Shown: in pieces, positions 25,423-34,226 of the stretch
Layout: each line of letters starts with the position of its first letter
Numbering within the stretch: the stretch's first letter is position 1
Assembly: GCF_028561275.1 (NCBI RefSeq)
Contig: NZ_JAQQTF010000002.1
Location: 124,001-188,000 of the forward strand
Source: Aureisphaera galaxeae
GTDB lineage: Bacteria; Bacteroidota; Bacteroidia; Flavobacteriales; Flavobacteriaceae
Length of the DNA stretch: 64,000 nucleotides
Reading direction: 5' to 3'
The notes under the pieces: model-generated
Told to the model about the DNA's origin: nothing
The model's input: the letters and a program-made list of their open reading frames with translations, nothing else
Databases searched by the model: none
Position numbers and translations under genes: made by a program

Positions 25423-25887
25423 ATGGGAATTAAAAGTTATATCGGAAGAAGGGCCAAACCCTCTAAAGGTTCTTCAGAAAACATCAAGGTTTCGGACTAT
25501 ATGAGCACCAACCTCATTACGTTTCGGCCCGACCAAAGCGTGATGGAGGTAATGAATACCCTTATTAAGAAGAAGATCTCGGGAGGTCCTGTGGTGAATG
25601 AAAAAAATGAATTGATCGGGATTATTTCCGAAGGGGACTGTATGAAACAAATTAGCAACAGCCGTTATTACAATCAGCCCATGGAAGACGTAAAAGTTGA
25701 GGAGCACATGGCCAAAGAAGTGGAAACCATAGATGGTGACATGAATGTGTTCGATGCGGCCGATCGGTTCCTTACTTCACGAAGAAGGCGGTTTCCCATT
25801 GTAAGTGACGGAAAACTGGTGGGGCTTATTAGCCAAAAAGATGTGTTGAAAGCGGCCCTTCAGTTAAAAGGGAATAGTTGGAAGTAA
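25423..25887 (+). CDS. CBS-domain pair protein
   Basis: A 154-residue cytoplasmic protein consisting of two CBS motifs, at about residues 22-75 (KVSDYMSTNLITFRPDQSV, KISGGPVVNEKNELIGIISEGD) and 90-145 (VEEHMAKEVETID, RRRRFPIVSDGKLVGLISQKDV). Such stand-alone CBS pairs bind AMP, ATP or other adenosyl ligands and regulate partners. Its partner is not evident. The stop codon is immediately followed by the stop codon of the convergent gene, with no spacer. Confidence 0.88.
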   Translation: MGIKSYIGRRAKPSKGSSENIKVSDYMSTNLITFRPDQSVMEVMNTLIKKKISGGPVVNEKNELIGIISEGDCMKQISNSRYYNQPMEDVKVEEHMAKEVETIDGDMNVFDAADRFLTSRRRRFPIVSDGKLVGLISQKDVLKAALQLKGNSWK

Positions 25888-26583
25888 CTAAGACTTGGGA
25901 TCCTTTAAGGCCCTTTTGTGGTCAGTAATGAGCAATTTTTTGTCCTTACTGCCTCGCAAGCTCAATATTTTGGAATAATGATACCCTTCTATAGGGTTTT
26001 TAAGGGATTTCCATTCTGCAATTCCCTTTACTGCTATGATTTCATCGATTCCTATGATGCCTTCCCAATATTTTAAATCTTTGTTGAATCCCAACCAATA
26101 CTTGCTATCCTTGCCGTGCTTGTTAAGATACTTCTCCACATGCTCTGATGGATTTTTGAAGATACCGGAATCATACTGATGGTCTTCGACCAAAACAACA
26201 TTCCTAAACGTAGGCGGTTGATCCATTTTCACCATGGCCATTTCCCCATCTTTTTCGATAAAGAAATCCTGAACCTGCATATCGTCAATGATGGTCCTTC
26301 GGTTCTTACCACTTCCTTGTATGACCGTAATATGATAAAAAATACAAGGACGTTTACTTATGGGTGCTAACATGGGTTCCGTAACATGTTTGGCCTTTCC
26401 TACGATCTTTGTGTATTTGCCTTCTTGTGCACGCCCAATGGTTTGGGATTTGGACTTTCTCATTTCCCTCAATAGGACAATCTTTTTGCTAAAAAAGTAA
26501 CCATATGCAAAACCACCAATGACCAACAATACCACTGTCACAGCAACCCATGGACTATCGAAAATGCTGTTTGCTATAACCAT
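25888..26583 (-). CDS. GIDE-domain membrane protein (mitochondrial E3 ligase MULAN-like)
   Basis: A 231-residue protein with one N-terminal transmembrane helix (about residues 11-29) and a soluble domain that resembles the GIDE domain of mitochondrial MUL1/MULAN. Matching features are the YTKIVGKAKHVTEPMLAPISKRPCIFY core and the later FKNPSEHVEKYL region. The RING finger of the eukaryotic E3 ligase is absent, so no ubiquitin activity is implied. It starts one base after the zinc-ribbon gene ends, and both follow a beta-barrel protein gene. Function in bacteria is unknown. Confidence 0.68.
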   Translation of the reverse strand: MVIANSIFDSPWVAVTVVLLVIGGFAYGYFFSKKIVLLREMRKSKSQTIGRAQEGKYTKIVGKAKHVTEPMLAPISKRPCIFYHITVIQGSGKNRRTIIDDMQVQDFFIEKDGEMAMVKMDQPPTFRNVVLVEDHQYDSGIFKNPSEHVEKYLNKHGKDSKYWLGFNKDLKYWEGIIGIDEIIAVKGIAEWKSLKNPIEGYHYSKILSLRGSKDKKLLITDHKRALKDPKS

Positions 26584-26584
26584 A

Positions 26585-26941
26585 TTAAAACTCCCTTTTT
26601 ACGAGCAAATAATAATTATTGTCCAACGCCAAATACCCTTGATCATATACGTAGAAGTATACATCGCCTTTTTTGGTGGTGTACATTCCTGTGAAGTAAT
26701 CGAATAAAAAACCATGTTTCGACAAGGTAGCCTTGGTCACTTTGGTTTTGGCCTTGGTGTTTAAGTTTTCTAGGATACGATGGTTTTTCCGAAGGCGATT
26801 ATTGGTCGTTCGGATGATGTTTTTGGTATCCTTGTTAAGTGCATTGTTGTGTGCATTGCGACAGGCATCGCTGCAAAATTTCTTATCGGCACGCCCAATG
26901 ATTTTCTCCCCACATTCTGGACAAAGCTTTTCCATATCCAA
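26585..26941 (-). CDS. Zinc-ribbon protein of unknown function
   Basis: A 118-residue cytoplasmic protein. The N-terminus carries a treble-clef type zinc motif, CPECGEKIIGRADKKFCSDACRNAHNN, in which C-x2-C (residues 7-10) and C-x3-C (near 22 and 26) can bind zinc. The rest is a basic helical stretch (NRLRKNHRILENL) and a beta-rich tail with many Tyr residues. It is one base from the GIDE-like gene downstream and five bases from the barrel gene upstream. It may help fold or regulate the GIDE-like protein, which is inference from spacing only. Confidence 0.7.
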   Translation of the reverse strand: MDMEKLCPECGEKIIGRADKKFCSDACRNAHNNALNKDTKNIIRTTNNRLRKNHRILENLNTKAKTKVTKATLSKHGFLFDYFTGMYTTKKGDVYFYVYDQGYLALDNNYYLLVKREF

Positions 26942-26946
26942 AACTA

Positions 26947-27861
26947 TTATAATTTTTCGGGATCGGTTTCCTTTTGGGGAAGGTTGAAGCGATAGATGGC
27001 TTCAAATCGCAAAAAGAATCCTCCTTGTATAGTTGGATTCAATTGCGTTCTGTCATCCCCAAAACTAAAAGCTGCTACACCCAAATCTATTTTCTCCCCT
27101 TGTTGGTATATTTCGAAATCATTGCTGGAGTATCCTAATTTGGCACGCAGCAAAATACTTTTATCCAACGCATTGAACTGTAAGTAGGAGGCAAACTCCA
27201 AAGAGCTGAGGTCGGCATAGGTGTTAGAATTATTGCCATCGATGTTGAAACTGCGCCCAATCCCAATATAGTCTACACCATAGGTAAAAATACCTTGGGT
27301 ATAGTTAATATCGGCCGAAACGGGAAGAGATACATCCATTTCGAATTGGGAATTAGGACTTAGGTAGTACCATCCAAAAATAGGAGTGCTAAATACCCCA
27401 AAGGCCTCGGAAGAAGCATATAGTCCAAATCGATAGATCAGGTTTTCCTTTTTCTGGTATTTCAACAGGGCAATACCCCCAAAATAGAAGTCATCTCCAT
27501 CAATATCTTCATAATCCGAAGCAATTTTGGGAAGCGCTACTAACGTCGTACTCCATTTTTCATCCCAAGTGGCTGCCCATCCTATTTTCAAGGTGCTGCT
27601 GTAAAGACTTGTAAATTCCGCTTCTGGGAATAATTGAAGGTTATTTCGGCTGAAGAGCCCCCCCGTAATGATGGCATGGTTGTCATTAAGGACTACGGGA
27701 AAGGTAAGGTCGACTTCAAATGTTTTTGTTTCTGTACTATTGTCGGTACCTTCAAAATCATTGTTAAAGGTTTGGCCGTAGCCCACTTTCAACAGGTCCA
27801 CATAGTTTTGTGCGTACAAGCAATTGGTTAGCAGCAGCGCAAGAAGGAGTAGTCTTTTCAA
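26947..27861 (-). CDS. Outer-membrane beta-barrel protein (DUF6268-like)
   Basis: A 304-residue exported protein with a signal peptide (MKRLLLLALLLTNCLYAQ) and alternating beta strands that end in an aromatic-rich C-terminus, as in outer-membrane barrels. I recall similar flavobacterial proteins as DUF6268. The start codon is TTG; there is no in-frame ATG upstream, and the reading begins exactly at the signal peptide. It heads a three-gene leftward operon with the zinc-ribbon and GIDE-like genes. Confidence 0.65.
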   Translation of the reverse strand: MKRLLLLALLLTNCLYAQNYVDLLKVGYGQTFNNDFEGTDNSTETKTFEVDLTFPVVLNDNHAIITGGLFSRNNLQLFPEAEFTSLYSSTLKIGWAATWDEKWSTTLVALPKIASDYEDIDGDDFYFGGIALLKYQKKENLIYRFGLYASSEAFGVFSTPIFGWYYLSPNSQFEMDVSLPVSADINYTQGIFTYGVDYIGIGRSFNIDGNNSNTYADLSSLEFASYLQFNALDKSILLRAKLGYSSNDFEIYQQGEKIDLGVAAFSFGDDRTQLNPTIQGGFFLRFEAIYRFNLPQKETDPEKL

Positions 27862-27889
27862 TGTAAATGTTCTTGGTCGTTAGTTGAGC

Positions 27890-27897
27890 TAAAGATA
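27890..27897 (-). promoter_or_regulatory. -7-like box for the barrel operon
   Basis: TATCTTTA on the minus strand, 29 bases before the TTG start at 27861. Confidence 0.3.
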
Positions 27898-27964
27898 GAA
27901 AATTGTGTTAGTAACTTGGGGAAATTATTTGATTTCGCACAAAGAGCAACATTCAAAAACAAAG

Positions 27965-27972
27965 TATCTTTA
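27965..27972 (+). promoter_or_regulatory. -7-like box for the lipocalin-like gene
   Basis: TATCTTTA, 18 bases before the ATG at 27990. It is one base away from the consensus. Confidence 0.3.
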
Positions 27973-27989
27973 CCCAAAATCTACTACTT

Positions 27990-28532
27990 ATGAACATTAA
28001 AAAATTACTATTACTCTTAACTCTTGCTCTTACGGTGGTAAGTTGTAAAAAGGACGATGATGGAGGGGACGATACCTTTCTGTTGAATAGAGAAAACCTA
28101 GCGGCTACCTACATAATGAATTCTTACATTGAAAATGTAGATGAGACGTACGTAATTAACGGTGTGCCAATCGATTCCAATACAAACACGGTTGGAGATA
28201 CATTTCAAGGAACCACAACCTTCGACGCCGACGGAAATTTTACCATTGATGTACAGTATCGTATTACAGAGACCATCACAGTAGCCGGAGAAGCTCCGTT
28301 AATAAATACTGCGATCATCATCGAGAATTATTCGGGGACTTATACTTTGAACGCTACAGCAGAAACCATTACGCTTAACTATGTAAGAGATGGTTTCAAC
28401 GAAAGTGACACCTATGATGTGACTGCATTTTCACGTACAGCATTTGGGATAGGATATACAGATATAAACAGTAACTCTACCACTGGAGAATCGTACGAAT
28501 TAACGGGCGAAATCCTTTTCGACAGACAATAA
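27990..28532 (+). CDS. Lipocalin-like lipoprotein
   Basis: A 180-residue lipoprotein. The signal ends in a lipobox (VVSC, lipidated C19) followed by KKDDDGGDD, an acidic stretch. The body is beta-rich, with FDADGNFTIDVQY and NYSGTYTLNATAETITL strands that look like a lipocalin-like domain of the kind common in flavobacterial lipoproteins. Function unknown. It has its own terminator. Confidence 0.7.
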   Translation: MNIKKLLLLLTLALTVVSCKKDDDGGDDTFLLNRENLAATYIMNSYIENVDETYVINGVPIDSNTNTVGDTFQGTTTFDADGNFTIDVQYRITETITVAGEAPLINTAIIIENYSGTYTLNATAETITLNYVRDGFNESDTYDVTAFSRTAFGIGYTDINSNSTTGESYELTGEILFDRQ

Positions 28533-28552
28533 TTTTCACTTAAATATAGATG

Positions 28553-28584
28553 GCGCCATGGTTAACTTATCATGGCGCTTTTTT
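28553..28584 (+). terminator. Terminator after the lipocalin-like gene
   Basis: GCGCCATG (28553-28560) pairs with CATGGCGC (28571-28578) around a 10-base loop, followed by six T residues. Confidence 0.85.
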
Positions 28585-28690
28585 ATGTCCCTTTAATTTT
28601 GGGTTAAATTCTACTGCCAAGTCGCTCTATGAGTGGGGTTTTTGTGCAAAAATTCCGTAAATTCGCACCCTTATTAAAAAACAAGGCCCT

Positions 28691-31600
28691 ATGAGCACAA
28701 AATTTAAGGAATACAAAGGCTTAGACCTTCCTAAACTGGGAGAGGAGCTACTCGACTTTTGGAAACGTGAAAACATTTTCGAGCAGAGTATTTCCATTCG
28801 TGAAGGAAGCGAACCTTATGTGTTTTTTGAAGGGCCTCCATCTGCTAATGGATTGCCCGGTATTCACCACGTAATGGCAAGGGCCATTAAGGATATATTT
28901 TGCCGCTATAAAACCCAAAAAGGGTATAAGGTAGATCGAAAAGCAGGATGGGATACTCACGGACTTCCTATAGAGTTGGGAGTGGAGAAGGAATTGGGGA
29001 TCACCAAAGAAGATATTGGTAAGAAAATATCCGTTGAAGAGTACAACGCGGCTTGTAGAAAAGCAGTGATGCGCTACACCGATGTTTGGAACAAAGTGAC
29101 CGAAAGCTATGGGTATTGGGTAGATATGGACGATCCTTACATCACCTACAAGTCCAAATACATGGAAACCGTATGGTGGTTGCTTAAGCAGATCTACAAC
29201 AAAGACTTGTTGTATAAAGGATATACCATCCAGCCATATTCCCCAAAGGCAGGTACAGGATTAAGTTCGCATGAGTTGAACCAACCGGGAACCTATCAAG
29301 ATGTAACCGATACCACGGTTGTGGCACAGTTTAAAACCTTAGTAGATACCTTGCCCGAGTTCCTTCAAGGATATGGCGATGTGCATATCTTGGCTTGGAC
29401 GACCACACCTTGGACCCTACCAAGTAACACAGCCCTTACCGTAGGTCCTAAAATAGACTACGTACTGGTTAAGACGTTTAACCAATATACCTTCGAGCCT
29501 ATCCATGTGGTATTGGCCAAGAATTTGGTTGGAAAGCAGCTGACTGGAAAATACGAATTGGCTGAAGAAGAATCGGCATTCGATGCATATGAACAAGGGA
29601 ACAAGAAGATTCCTTACGCGATCGTGAAGGAATTTAAAGGAGCCGATCTGGTAGACATTCGCTACGAACAGTTATTGCCTTTCGCTCAGCCCTATGAGAA
29701 CCCGGAAAATGCCTTCCGTGTTATTTCTGGTGATTTCGTTACGACCGAAGATGGTACAGGAATCGTTCATACCGCTCCTACCTTTGGTGCAGACGATGCC
29801 AAGGTAGCCAAGGAAGCCGTACCGGAAGTTCCTCCGATGTTGGTGAAAGACGAAAATGACAATTTAGTGCCATTGGTAGACCTTCAAGGACGTTTTCGAC
29901 CCGAAATGGGCGAATTTGGAGGTAAGTATGTGAAGAATGAATACTATGATGATGGCGAAGCGCCTGAAAAGAGCGTGGATGTTGAGCTTGCTATCAAGCT
30001 GAAAATAGAAAATAAAGCCTTTAAGGTCGAAAAATACGTGCACAGTTACCCAAACTGTTGGAGAACCGATAAACCCATCCTGTACTATCCTTTGGATTCG
30101 TGGTTCATTAAGGTGACTTCCTTCCGGGATCGTATGCACGAATTGAACGAAACCATCAACTGGAAGCCCAAGGCAACTGGAGAAGGTCGTTTTGGTAACT
30201 GGTTGGCCAATGCCAACGATTGGAACCTTTCCCGTTCGCGTTATTGGGGAATTCCATTGCCTATCTGGCGTACAGAAGACAGAAATGAAGAAATCTGTAT
30301 TGGTTCTGTGGAAGAGCTGAAGGCAGAAATGGCGAAGTCGGTGGCGGCGGGTCACATGGACAAGGATATTTTTGAAGATTTTGTGGTAGGTGATTTTTCT
30401 GAAGATAACTACGACAAGGTCGATCTGCATAAAAACATTGTAGACCAGATCGTATTGGTGTCCCCTTCTGGAAAACCCATGAAAAGGGAAGCCGATCTAA
30501 TTGATGTTTGGTTCGATAGTGGTTCCATGCCCTATGCACAATGGCATTATCCGTTCGAAAACAAGGAAAAGGTTGAAGATACCTGGAGAAAGGCCGATTT
30601 CATTGCCGAAGGGGTAGATCAGACCCGTGGATGGTTCTATACCCTACACGCGATTGCGACTATGATTTTCGACGATGTAGCCTACAAGAATGTGGTATCT
30701 AACGGATTGGTATTGGACAAGAACGGACAAAAAATGTCCAAACGCTTGGGGAATGCTGTAGATCCATTTGATACGTTGGCTCAGTACGGTCCCGATGCAA
30801 CACGTTGGTATATGATAAGCAATGCCAATCCATGGGACAACTTAAAGTTTGATAGCGACGGAATCGCGGAGGTACGTAACAAGTTCTTCGGAACCCTTTA
30901 CAATACGTACAGTTTCTTCAGTTTGTATGCCAATTTGGACGATTTCAACTATGAAGAGGCCGATATCCCTATGGAAAAGCGTCCGGAAATCGACCGCTGG
31001 ATACTTTCCGAATTGAACACTTTGATTCAGAAAGTAGATGAAGCCTATGGCGACTATGAGCCTACACGAGCGACACGTGCTATTTCAGAATTTGTTCAGG
31101 AGAACCTAAGTAACTGGTTTGTTCGTTTAAGTAGAAGACGTTACTGGAAGGGAAGTTATGGCGAAGACAAAATCAGTGCCTATCAGACCTTATATACCTG
31201 TTTGGTGACTGTGGCCCAATTGGGAGCACCGGTGGCACCGTTCTTTATGGACCGTTTGTACAGGGACTTAACGGCTGGTGTAATACACGAAGCACCCAAT
31301 TCGGTACACCTAAGTAACTTTCCGGTGGCCGACACGACACATATCGATAAGGAGTTGGAGCGAAAAATGCAGCGGGCACAGACAATAAGCTCACTTGTTT
31401 TATCGTTACGACAGCGCGAGAAGATTAAGGTGCGACAGCCGCTTCAGAAAATCATGATTCCTGTACTGGAAGCATCCGAAAGGGAAGAGATACTAGCGGT
31501 TTCCGATCTTATAAAGAGCGAGGTAAATGTGAAGGAGATCGAATTGATCGATGAAGGATCTGGAATTTTGGTAAAACAGATAAAACCGGATTTCAAGAAA

Positions 31601-32095
31601 TTGGGACCTCGTTTTGGAAAAGACATGAAGTCTATTGCGCAGGAAATCAGTTCGTTTGGACAAGAAGAGATCTCTAGATTTGAAAAAGACGGGAAAATTT
31701 CTATTTTGTTTAACGAAAAAAATGTTACATTAAGCCTCGATGAGGTACTAATTAGCTCGCAGGACATAGAAGGTTGGTTAGTGGCCAACGCCAGTGGAAT
31801 AACGGTTGCATTGGATGTTACCATTACCGATGAGCTTAGGAACGAAGGGATTGCGAGAGAGTTGGTGAACCGAATTCAGAACCTTAGGAAGGATTCTGGT
31901 TTCGAAGTTACCGACCGAGTAGAGATCATCGTTCAAGAAGACAAAAACCTGAAACCTGCCGTAGAGCAGAACATAGCTTACATTAAACAAGAAACCTTAA
32001 CCGAGGTATTGCAATTTGAAGCGGAAGTAGGAGATGGAACGGAAATTGCTTTCGATGACATTGCAACCCGATTAAGCATTAAAAAACATAATTGA
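28691..32095 (+). CDS. ileS: Isoleucyl-tRNA synthetase
   Basis: A 1134-residue class I synthetase that charges tRNA-Ile. The HIGH-type signature is GLPGIHHVMAR near residue 57, the editing (CP1) domain contains TTTPWTLPSN, and the KMSKR-type loop is KNGQKMSKRLGN near residue 679. The C-terminal anticodon domain is present. At 1134 residues it belongs to the longer type of IleRS (bacterial type 2, eukaryote-like), which often resists mupirocin; the length and the WYMISNANPWDNLKF core fit, but resistance is not tested. dksA-like, a small secreted protein gene and lspA follow, the usual flavobacterial order. Confidence 0.96.
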   Translation: MSTKFKEYKGLDLPKLGEELLDFWKRENIFEQSISIREGSEPYVFFEGPPSANGLPGIHHVMARAIKDIFCRYKTQKGYKVDRKAGWDTHGLPIELGVEKELGITKEDIGKKISVEEYNAACRKAVMRYTDVWNKVTESYGYWVDMDDPYITYKSKYMETVWWLLKQIYNKDLLYKGYTIQPYSPKAGTGLSSHELNQPGTYQDVTDTTVVAQFKTLVDTLPEFLQGYGDVHILAWTTTPWTLPSNTALTVGPKIDYVLVKTFNQYTFEPIHVVLAKNLVGKQLTGKYELAEEESAFDAYEQGNKKIPYAIVKEFKGADLVDIRYEQLLPFAQPYENPENAFRVISGDFVTTEDGTGIVHTAPTFGADDAKVAKEAVPEVPPMLVKDENDNLVPLVDLQGRFRPEMGEFGGKYVKNEYYDDGEAPEKSVDVELAIKLKIENKAFKVEKYVHSYPNCWRTDKPILYYPLDSWFIKVTSFRDRMHELNETINWKPKATGEGRFGNWLANANDWNLSRSRYWGIPLPIWRTEDRNEEICIGSVEELKAEMAKSVAAGHMDKDIFEDFVVGDFSEDNYDKVDLHKNIVDQIVLVSPSGKPMKREADLIDVWFDSGSMPYAQWHYPFENKEKVEDTWRKADFIAEGVDQTRGWFYTLHAIATMIFDDVAYKNVVSNGLVLDKNGQKMSKRLGNAVDPFDTLAQYGPDATRWYMISNANPWDNLKFDSDGIAEVRNKFFGTLYNTYSFFSLYANLDDFNYEEADIPMEKRPEIDRWILSELNTLIQKVDEAYGDYEPTRATRAISEFVQENLSNWFVRLSRRRYWKGSYGEDKISAYQTLYTCLVTVAQLGAPVAPFFMDRLYRDLTAGVIHEAPNSVHLSNFPVADTTHIDKELERKMQRAQTISSLVLSLRQREKIKVRQPLQKIMIPVLEASEREEILAVSDLIKSEVNVKEIELIDEGSGILVKQIKPDFKKLGPRFGKDMKSIAQEISSFGQEEISRFEKDGKISILFNEKNVTLSLDEVLISSQDIEGWLVANASGITVALDVTITDELRNEGIARELVNRIQNLRKDSGFEVTDRVEIIVQEDKNLKPAVEQNIAYIKQETLTEVLQFEAEVGDGTEIAFDDIATRLSIKKHN

Positions 32096-32096
32096 T

Positions 32097-32480
32097 ATGG
32101 CTCAAGAAGTTAAGAATCGATACAGTGATAAGGAACTTGAGGAATTCAGAGTCCTTATTCAAGAAAAAATTGAAAAGGCAACAGAGCAATTGCATCTTAT
32201 AGAGAGTGCCTATAAAAACGATAGTAATAATGGTACCGACGATACCTCGCCTACCTTCAAGGCTTTCGATGAAGGAAGTGAGGTAATGAGCAAGGAAACC
32301 TCTTCGCAATTGGCGATCCGTCAGGAAAAGTTTATCCGGGATCTTAAAAATGCCTTGATTAGAATTGAAAACAAAACCTACGGGATTTGCCGTGTAACCG
32401 GAAAATTAATTAATCCCGAGCGACTTAAATTGGTTCCCCATGCTACCTTGAGCATTGAGGCTAAGAACATGCAGAAGTAG
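32097..32480 (+). CDS. TraR/DksA-family zinc-finger protein
   Basis: A 127-residue cytoplasmic protein of the DksA/TraR family, which binds RNA polymerase and modulates transcription with ppGpp. An N-terminal coiled coil spans residues 5-45 and 60-90 (LEEFRVLIQEKIEKA, SQLAIRQEKFIRDL). The zinc finger is degenerate: of the four canonical cysteines only the one in GICRVTG is left, and the second pair is replaced by SIEAKN. This degenerate form is common in Bacteroidota. It starts one base after ileS and ends 30 bases before a terminator. Confidence 0.85.
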   Translation: MAQEVKNRYSDKELEEFRVLIQEKIEKATEQLHLIESAYKNDSNNGTDDTSPTFKAFDEGSEVMSKETSSQLAIRQEKFIRDLKNALIRIENKTYGICRVTGKLINPERLKLVPHATLSIEAKNMQK

Positions 32481-32510
32481 GCACTTCTTACAAATATCAC
32501 TTAATTAATG

Positions 32511-32534
32511 GCCCTACCTAGTGGGGCTTTTTTT
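32511..32534 (+). terminator. Terminator directly abutting the next start codon
   Basis: GCCCTAC (32511-32517) and GTGGGGC (32521-32527) form a 7-bp stem (one G-U pair) with the loop CTA, followed by seven T bases (32528-32534). The next base is the A of the ATG at 32535, so there is no space for a promoter or a ribosome site between the tail and the start. Confidence 0.65.
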
Positions 32535-33161
32535 ATGAAAAATTACTTGCTCCTAATATTCGTGGTATTTCTTGCCCTCCCAGGCAAAGCCCAAAAGGTC
32601 ATCCAGCGATCTTTGGATGCAGAAGGGATTAAGAAGCTTGAAATTACAAGTGATCAGGTATTTCTTATAAAATTGGAGGCCAAAGACACCGAAACCATAG
32701 AGATCAAGACCTTGGTAGAAGGTGAAAACTATGAAAATGTGGTGCTTTCGGTAGAAGAAAAGGAAGGTGTATTACGCGTTAAGACCGGGTATACCCCATA
32801 TTTTGAAGGGGCCAATGACAAATTGGCGGCACATAAGGTAATTTCTATAGAAATGACCCTCATCATACCTGAGAATCTATCGGTCTTTGTGAGTTCCTTT
32901 ATCGCTTCTGTGCAGGCCACGGGATTTTTCGAGAACCTTTATACGGGTCTGAATAATGGAAATTGTACGCTTCAAGATTTTTTGGGTAATGCACAGCTCA
33001 ATTCCCGGAACGGATTCATTCATGTGACTGCCGAAGCAGGGGTAATGGGAACAGCCCATTCGCAGCGCGGGAAGGTAAATAATTCACTTCCAAAGACAGG
33101 TTGGTACGAGGTAACTGCCCAAAGTGTTAATGGAGATGTAATTTTGAAGCCCAGCCAATAA
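32535..33161 (+). CDS. Exported protein with DUF4097-like beta structure
   Basis: A 208-residue exported protein. The signal MKNYLLLIFVVFLALPGKAQ ends with AQ. The mature part is all beta (TIEIKTLVEGENYENVVLSV, VISIEMTLIIPENL, NAQLNSRNGFIHVTAEAG), similar to the small beta-helix-like DUF4097/DUF2807 proteins. I choose the ATG at 32535; the frame extends upstream through the terminator. It sits between the dksA-like gene and lspA; function unknown. Confidence 0.7.
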   Translation: MKNYLLLIFVVFLALPGKAQKVIQRSLDAEGIKKLEITSDQVFLIKLEAKDTETIEIKTLVEGENYENVVLSVEEKEGVLRVKTGYTPYFEGANDKLAAHKVISIEMTLIIPENLSVFVSSFIASVQATGFFENLYTGLNNGNCTLQDFLGNAQLNSRNGFIHVTAEAGVMGTAHSQRGKVNNSLPKTGWYEVTAQSVNGDVILKPSQ

Positions 33162-33169
33162 TTATTCTT

Positions 33170-33177
33170 TATTTTTG
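33170..33177 (+). promoter_or_regulatory. Promoter for lspA
   Basis: TATTTTTG (-7 box) with TTTTG at 33142-33146 as a possible -33 element, spaced 23 bases. The ATG follows at 33195. Confidence 0.42.
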
Positions 33178-33194
33178 CGCAATTACATCGAACT

Positions 33195-33779
33195 ATGTCA
33201 TTACGAAAGGCCCTACTTATTGTTATTTTAATTCTGCTTGCCGATCAAGCATTGAAGATTTATATCAAAACCAATTTCATGTTAGGGGAAGGTTTTGAGA
33301 TTTTCAGTTGGTTCGATATCAATTTTGTAGAAAATCCAGGAATGGCTTGGGGTGTAGAAATCCCTGGGCAATACGGTAAGTTGGCACTTTCTATCTTTCG
33401 CTTGTTTGCTATAGCAGGAATTGGCTACTGGTTGTTCGATACCGTACGCAAGAAAGCCCCTGCCATATTAACCTTTGCCTTGGCCTTTATTTTTGCCGGT
33501 GCTTTCGGAAATATCATCGACTCTGTTTTTTATGGGGTTATTTTCGAAGACAGTATGGGGCAGGTAGCCCGTATGTTCCCCGAGCAGGGATACGGGAAAT
33601 GGTTTCACGGAAAAGTAGTGGATATGTTCGCCTTTTCATTCTTCCCACCCGTTTTCAATATTGCCGATGCTGCCATAAGCACTGGGGTTGGGATCCTAAT
33701 TGTATTCAATAGAAGGGCATTTCCTAAAAAAGTTCAGGAAGAGATATCAGAAGCTCCGGTACAGGAAACGGAGGCTTAA
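33195..33779 (+). CDS. lspA: Lipoprotein signal peptidase II
   Basis: A 194-residue inner-membrane aspartyl protease that removes the signal peptide from prolipoproteins. Four transmembrane helices are visible (about residues 5-22, 70-90, 97-115, 155-178). The catalytic aspartates lie in GNIIDSVFYG (about residue 113) and FNIADAAIS (about residue 158). A hydrophilic C-terminal tail of 15-20 residues, rich in Glu, is a flavobacterial addition. The stop codon overlaps the stop of the convergent receiver gene by four bases. Many lipoprotein genes in this window would need it. Confidence 0.94.
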   Translation: MSLRKALLIVILILLADQALKIYIKTNFMLGEGFEIFSWFDINFVENPGMAWGVEIPGQYGKLALSIFRLFAIAGIGYWLFDTVRKKAPAILTFALAFIFAGAFGNIIDSVFYGVIFEDSMGQVARMFPEQGYGKWFHGKVVDMFAFSFFPPVFNIADAAISTGVGILIVFNRRAFPKKVQEEISEAPVQETEA

Positions 33780-34201
33780 GCGCTACTTTTTACGAAAATA
33801 GCTTCAAACTCGTCTAAATCTACTGGCTTTACTAGATAATCCGTTACTAGGGAGAATTCTTTGGCGCGTTCCAAATCCAAAGGATTTATGGATGAACTCA
33901 CAATGTATAAGGTGGTTTTTACGTCCTTTCCTGTTTTTATTTTGGTGAATTCTTCCAAGAACCTCCATCCGTCCATGACGGGCATATTGAGGTCCAATAG
34001 AATGATTTCTGGGAACACTTTATCATCTTCTTCCTGAATAATGGGAGTGAAATAACGAAGCGCCTCTCGACCATTTTTGAAAATGAGCAGATTTTCAGAC
34101 AGCTTTCGAATGTTGATCACTTTCTTTATCAAGTTGATATAGACGTCATCATCATCGATAATGCACGCTAGTTTTATCGGGGTTGGGGATAGGTTTGTCA
34201 A
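33776..34201 (-). CDS. CheY-like single-domain response regulator (Rcp1-type)
   Basis: A 141-residue receiver domain without output domain. The acidic pocket is IDDDD (about residues 15-19), the phosphorylated Asp is in LLDLNMPVMDGW (about residue 70), and the conserved lysine is in LVKPVDL near residue 124. The insertion between strand 2 and the phospho-Asp is typical of Rcp1-type receivers that pair with PAS kinases. It follows the kinase gene at 34227 by 25 bases and is very probably its partner. Confidence 0.9.
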   Translation of the reverse strand: MTNLSPTPIKLACIIDDDDVYINLIKKVINIRKLSENLLIFKNGREALRYFTPIIQEEDDKVFPEIILLDLNMPVMDGWRFLEEFTKIKTGKDVKTTLYIVSSSINPLDLERAKEFSLVTDYLVKPVDLDEFEAIFVKSSA

Positions 34202-34226
34202 AATGTGGGCGGTTTTTGTTGGTTTG

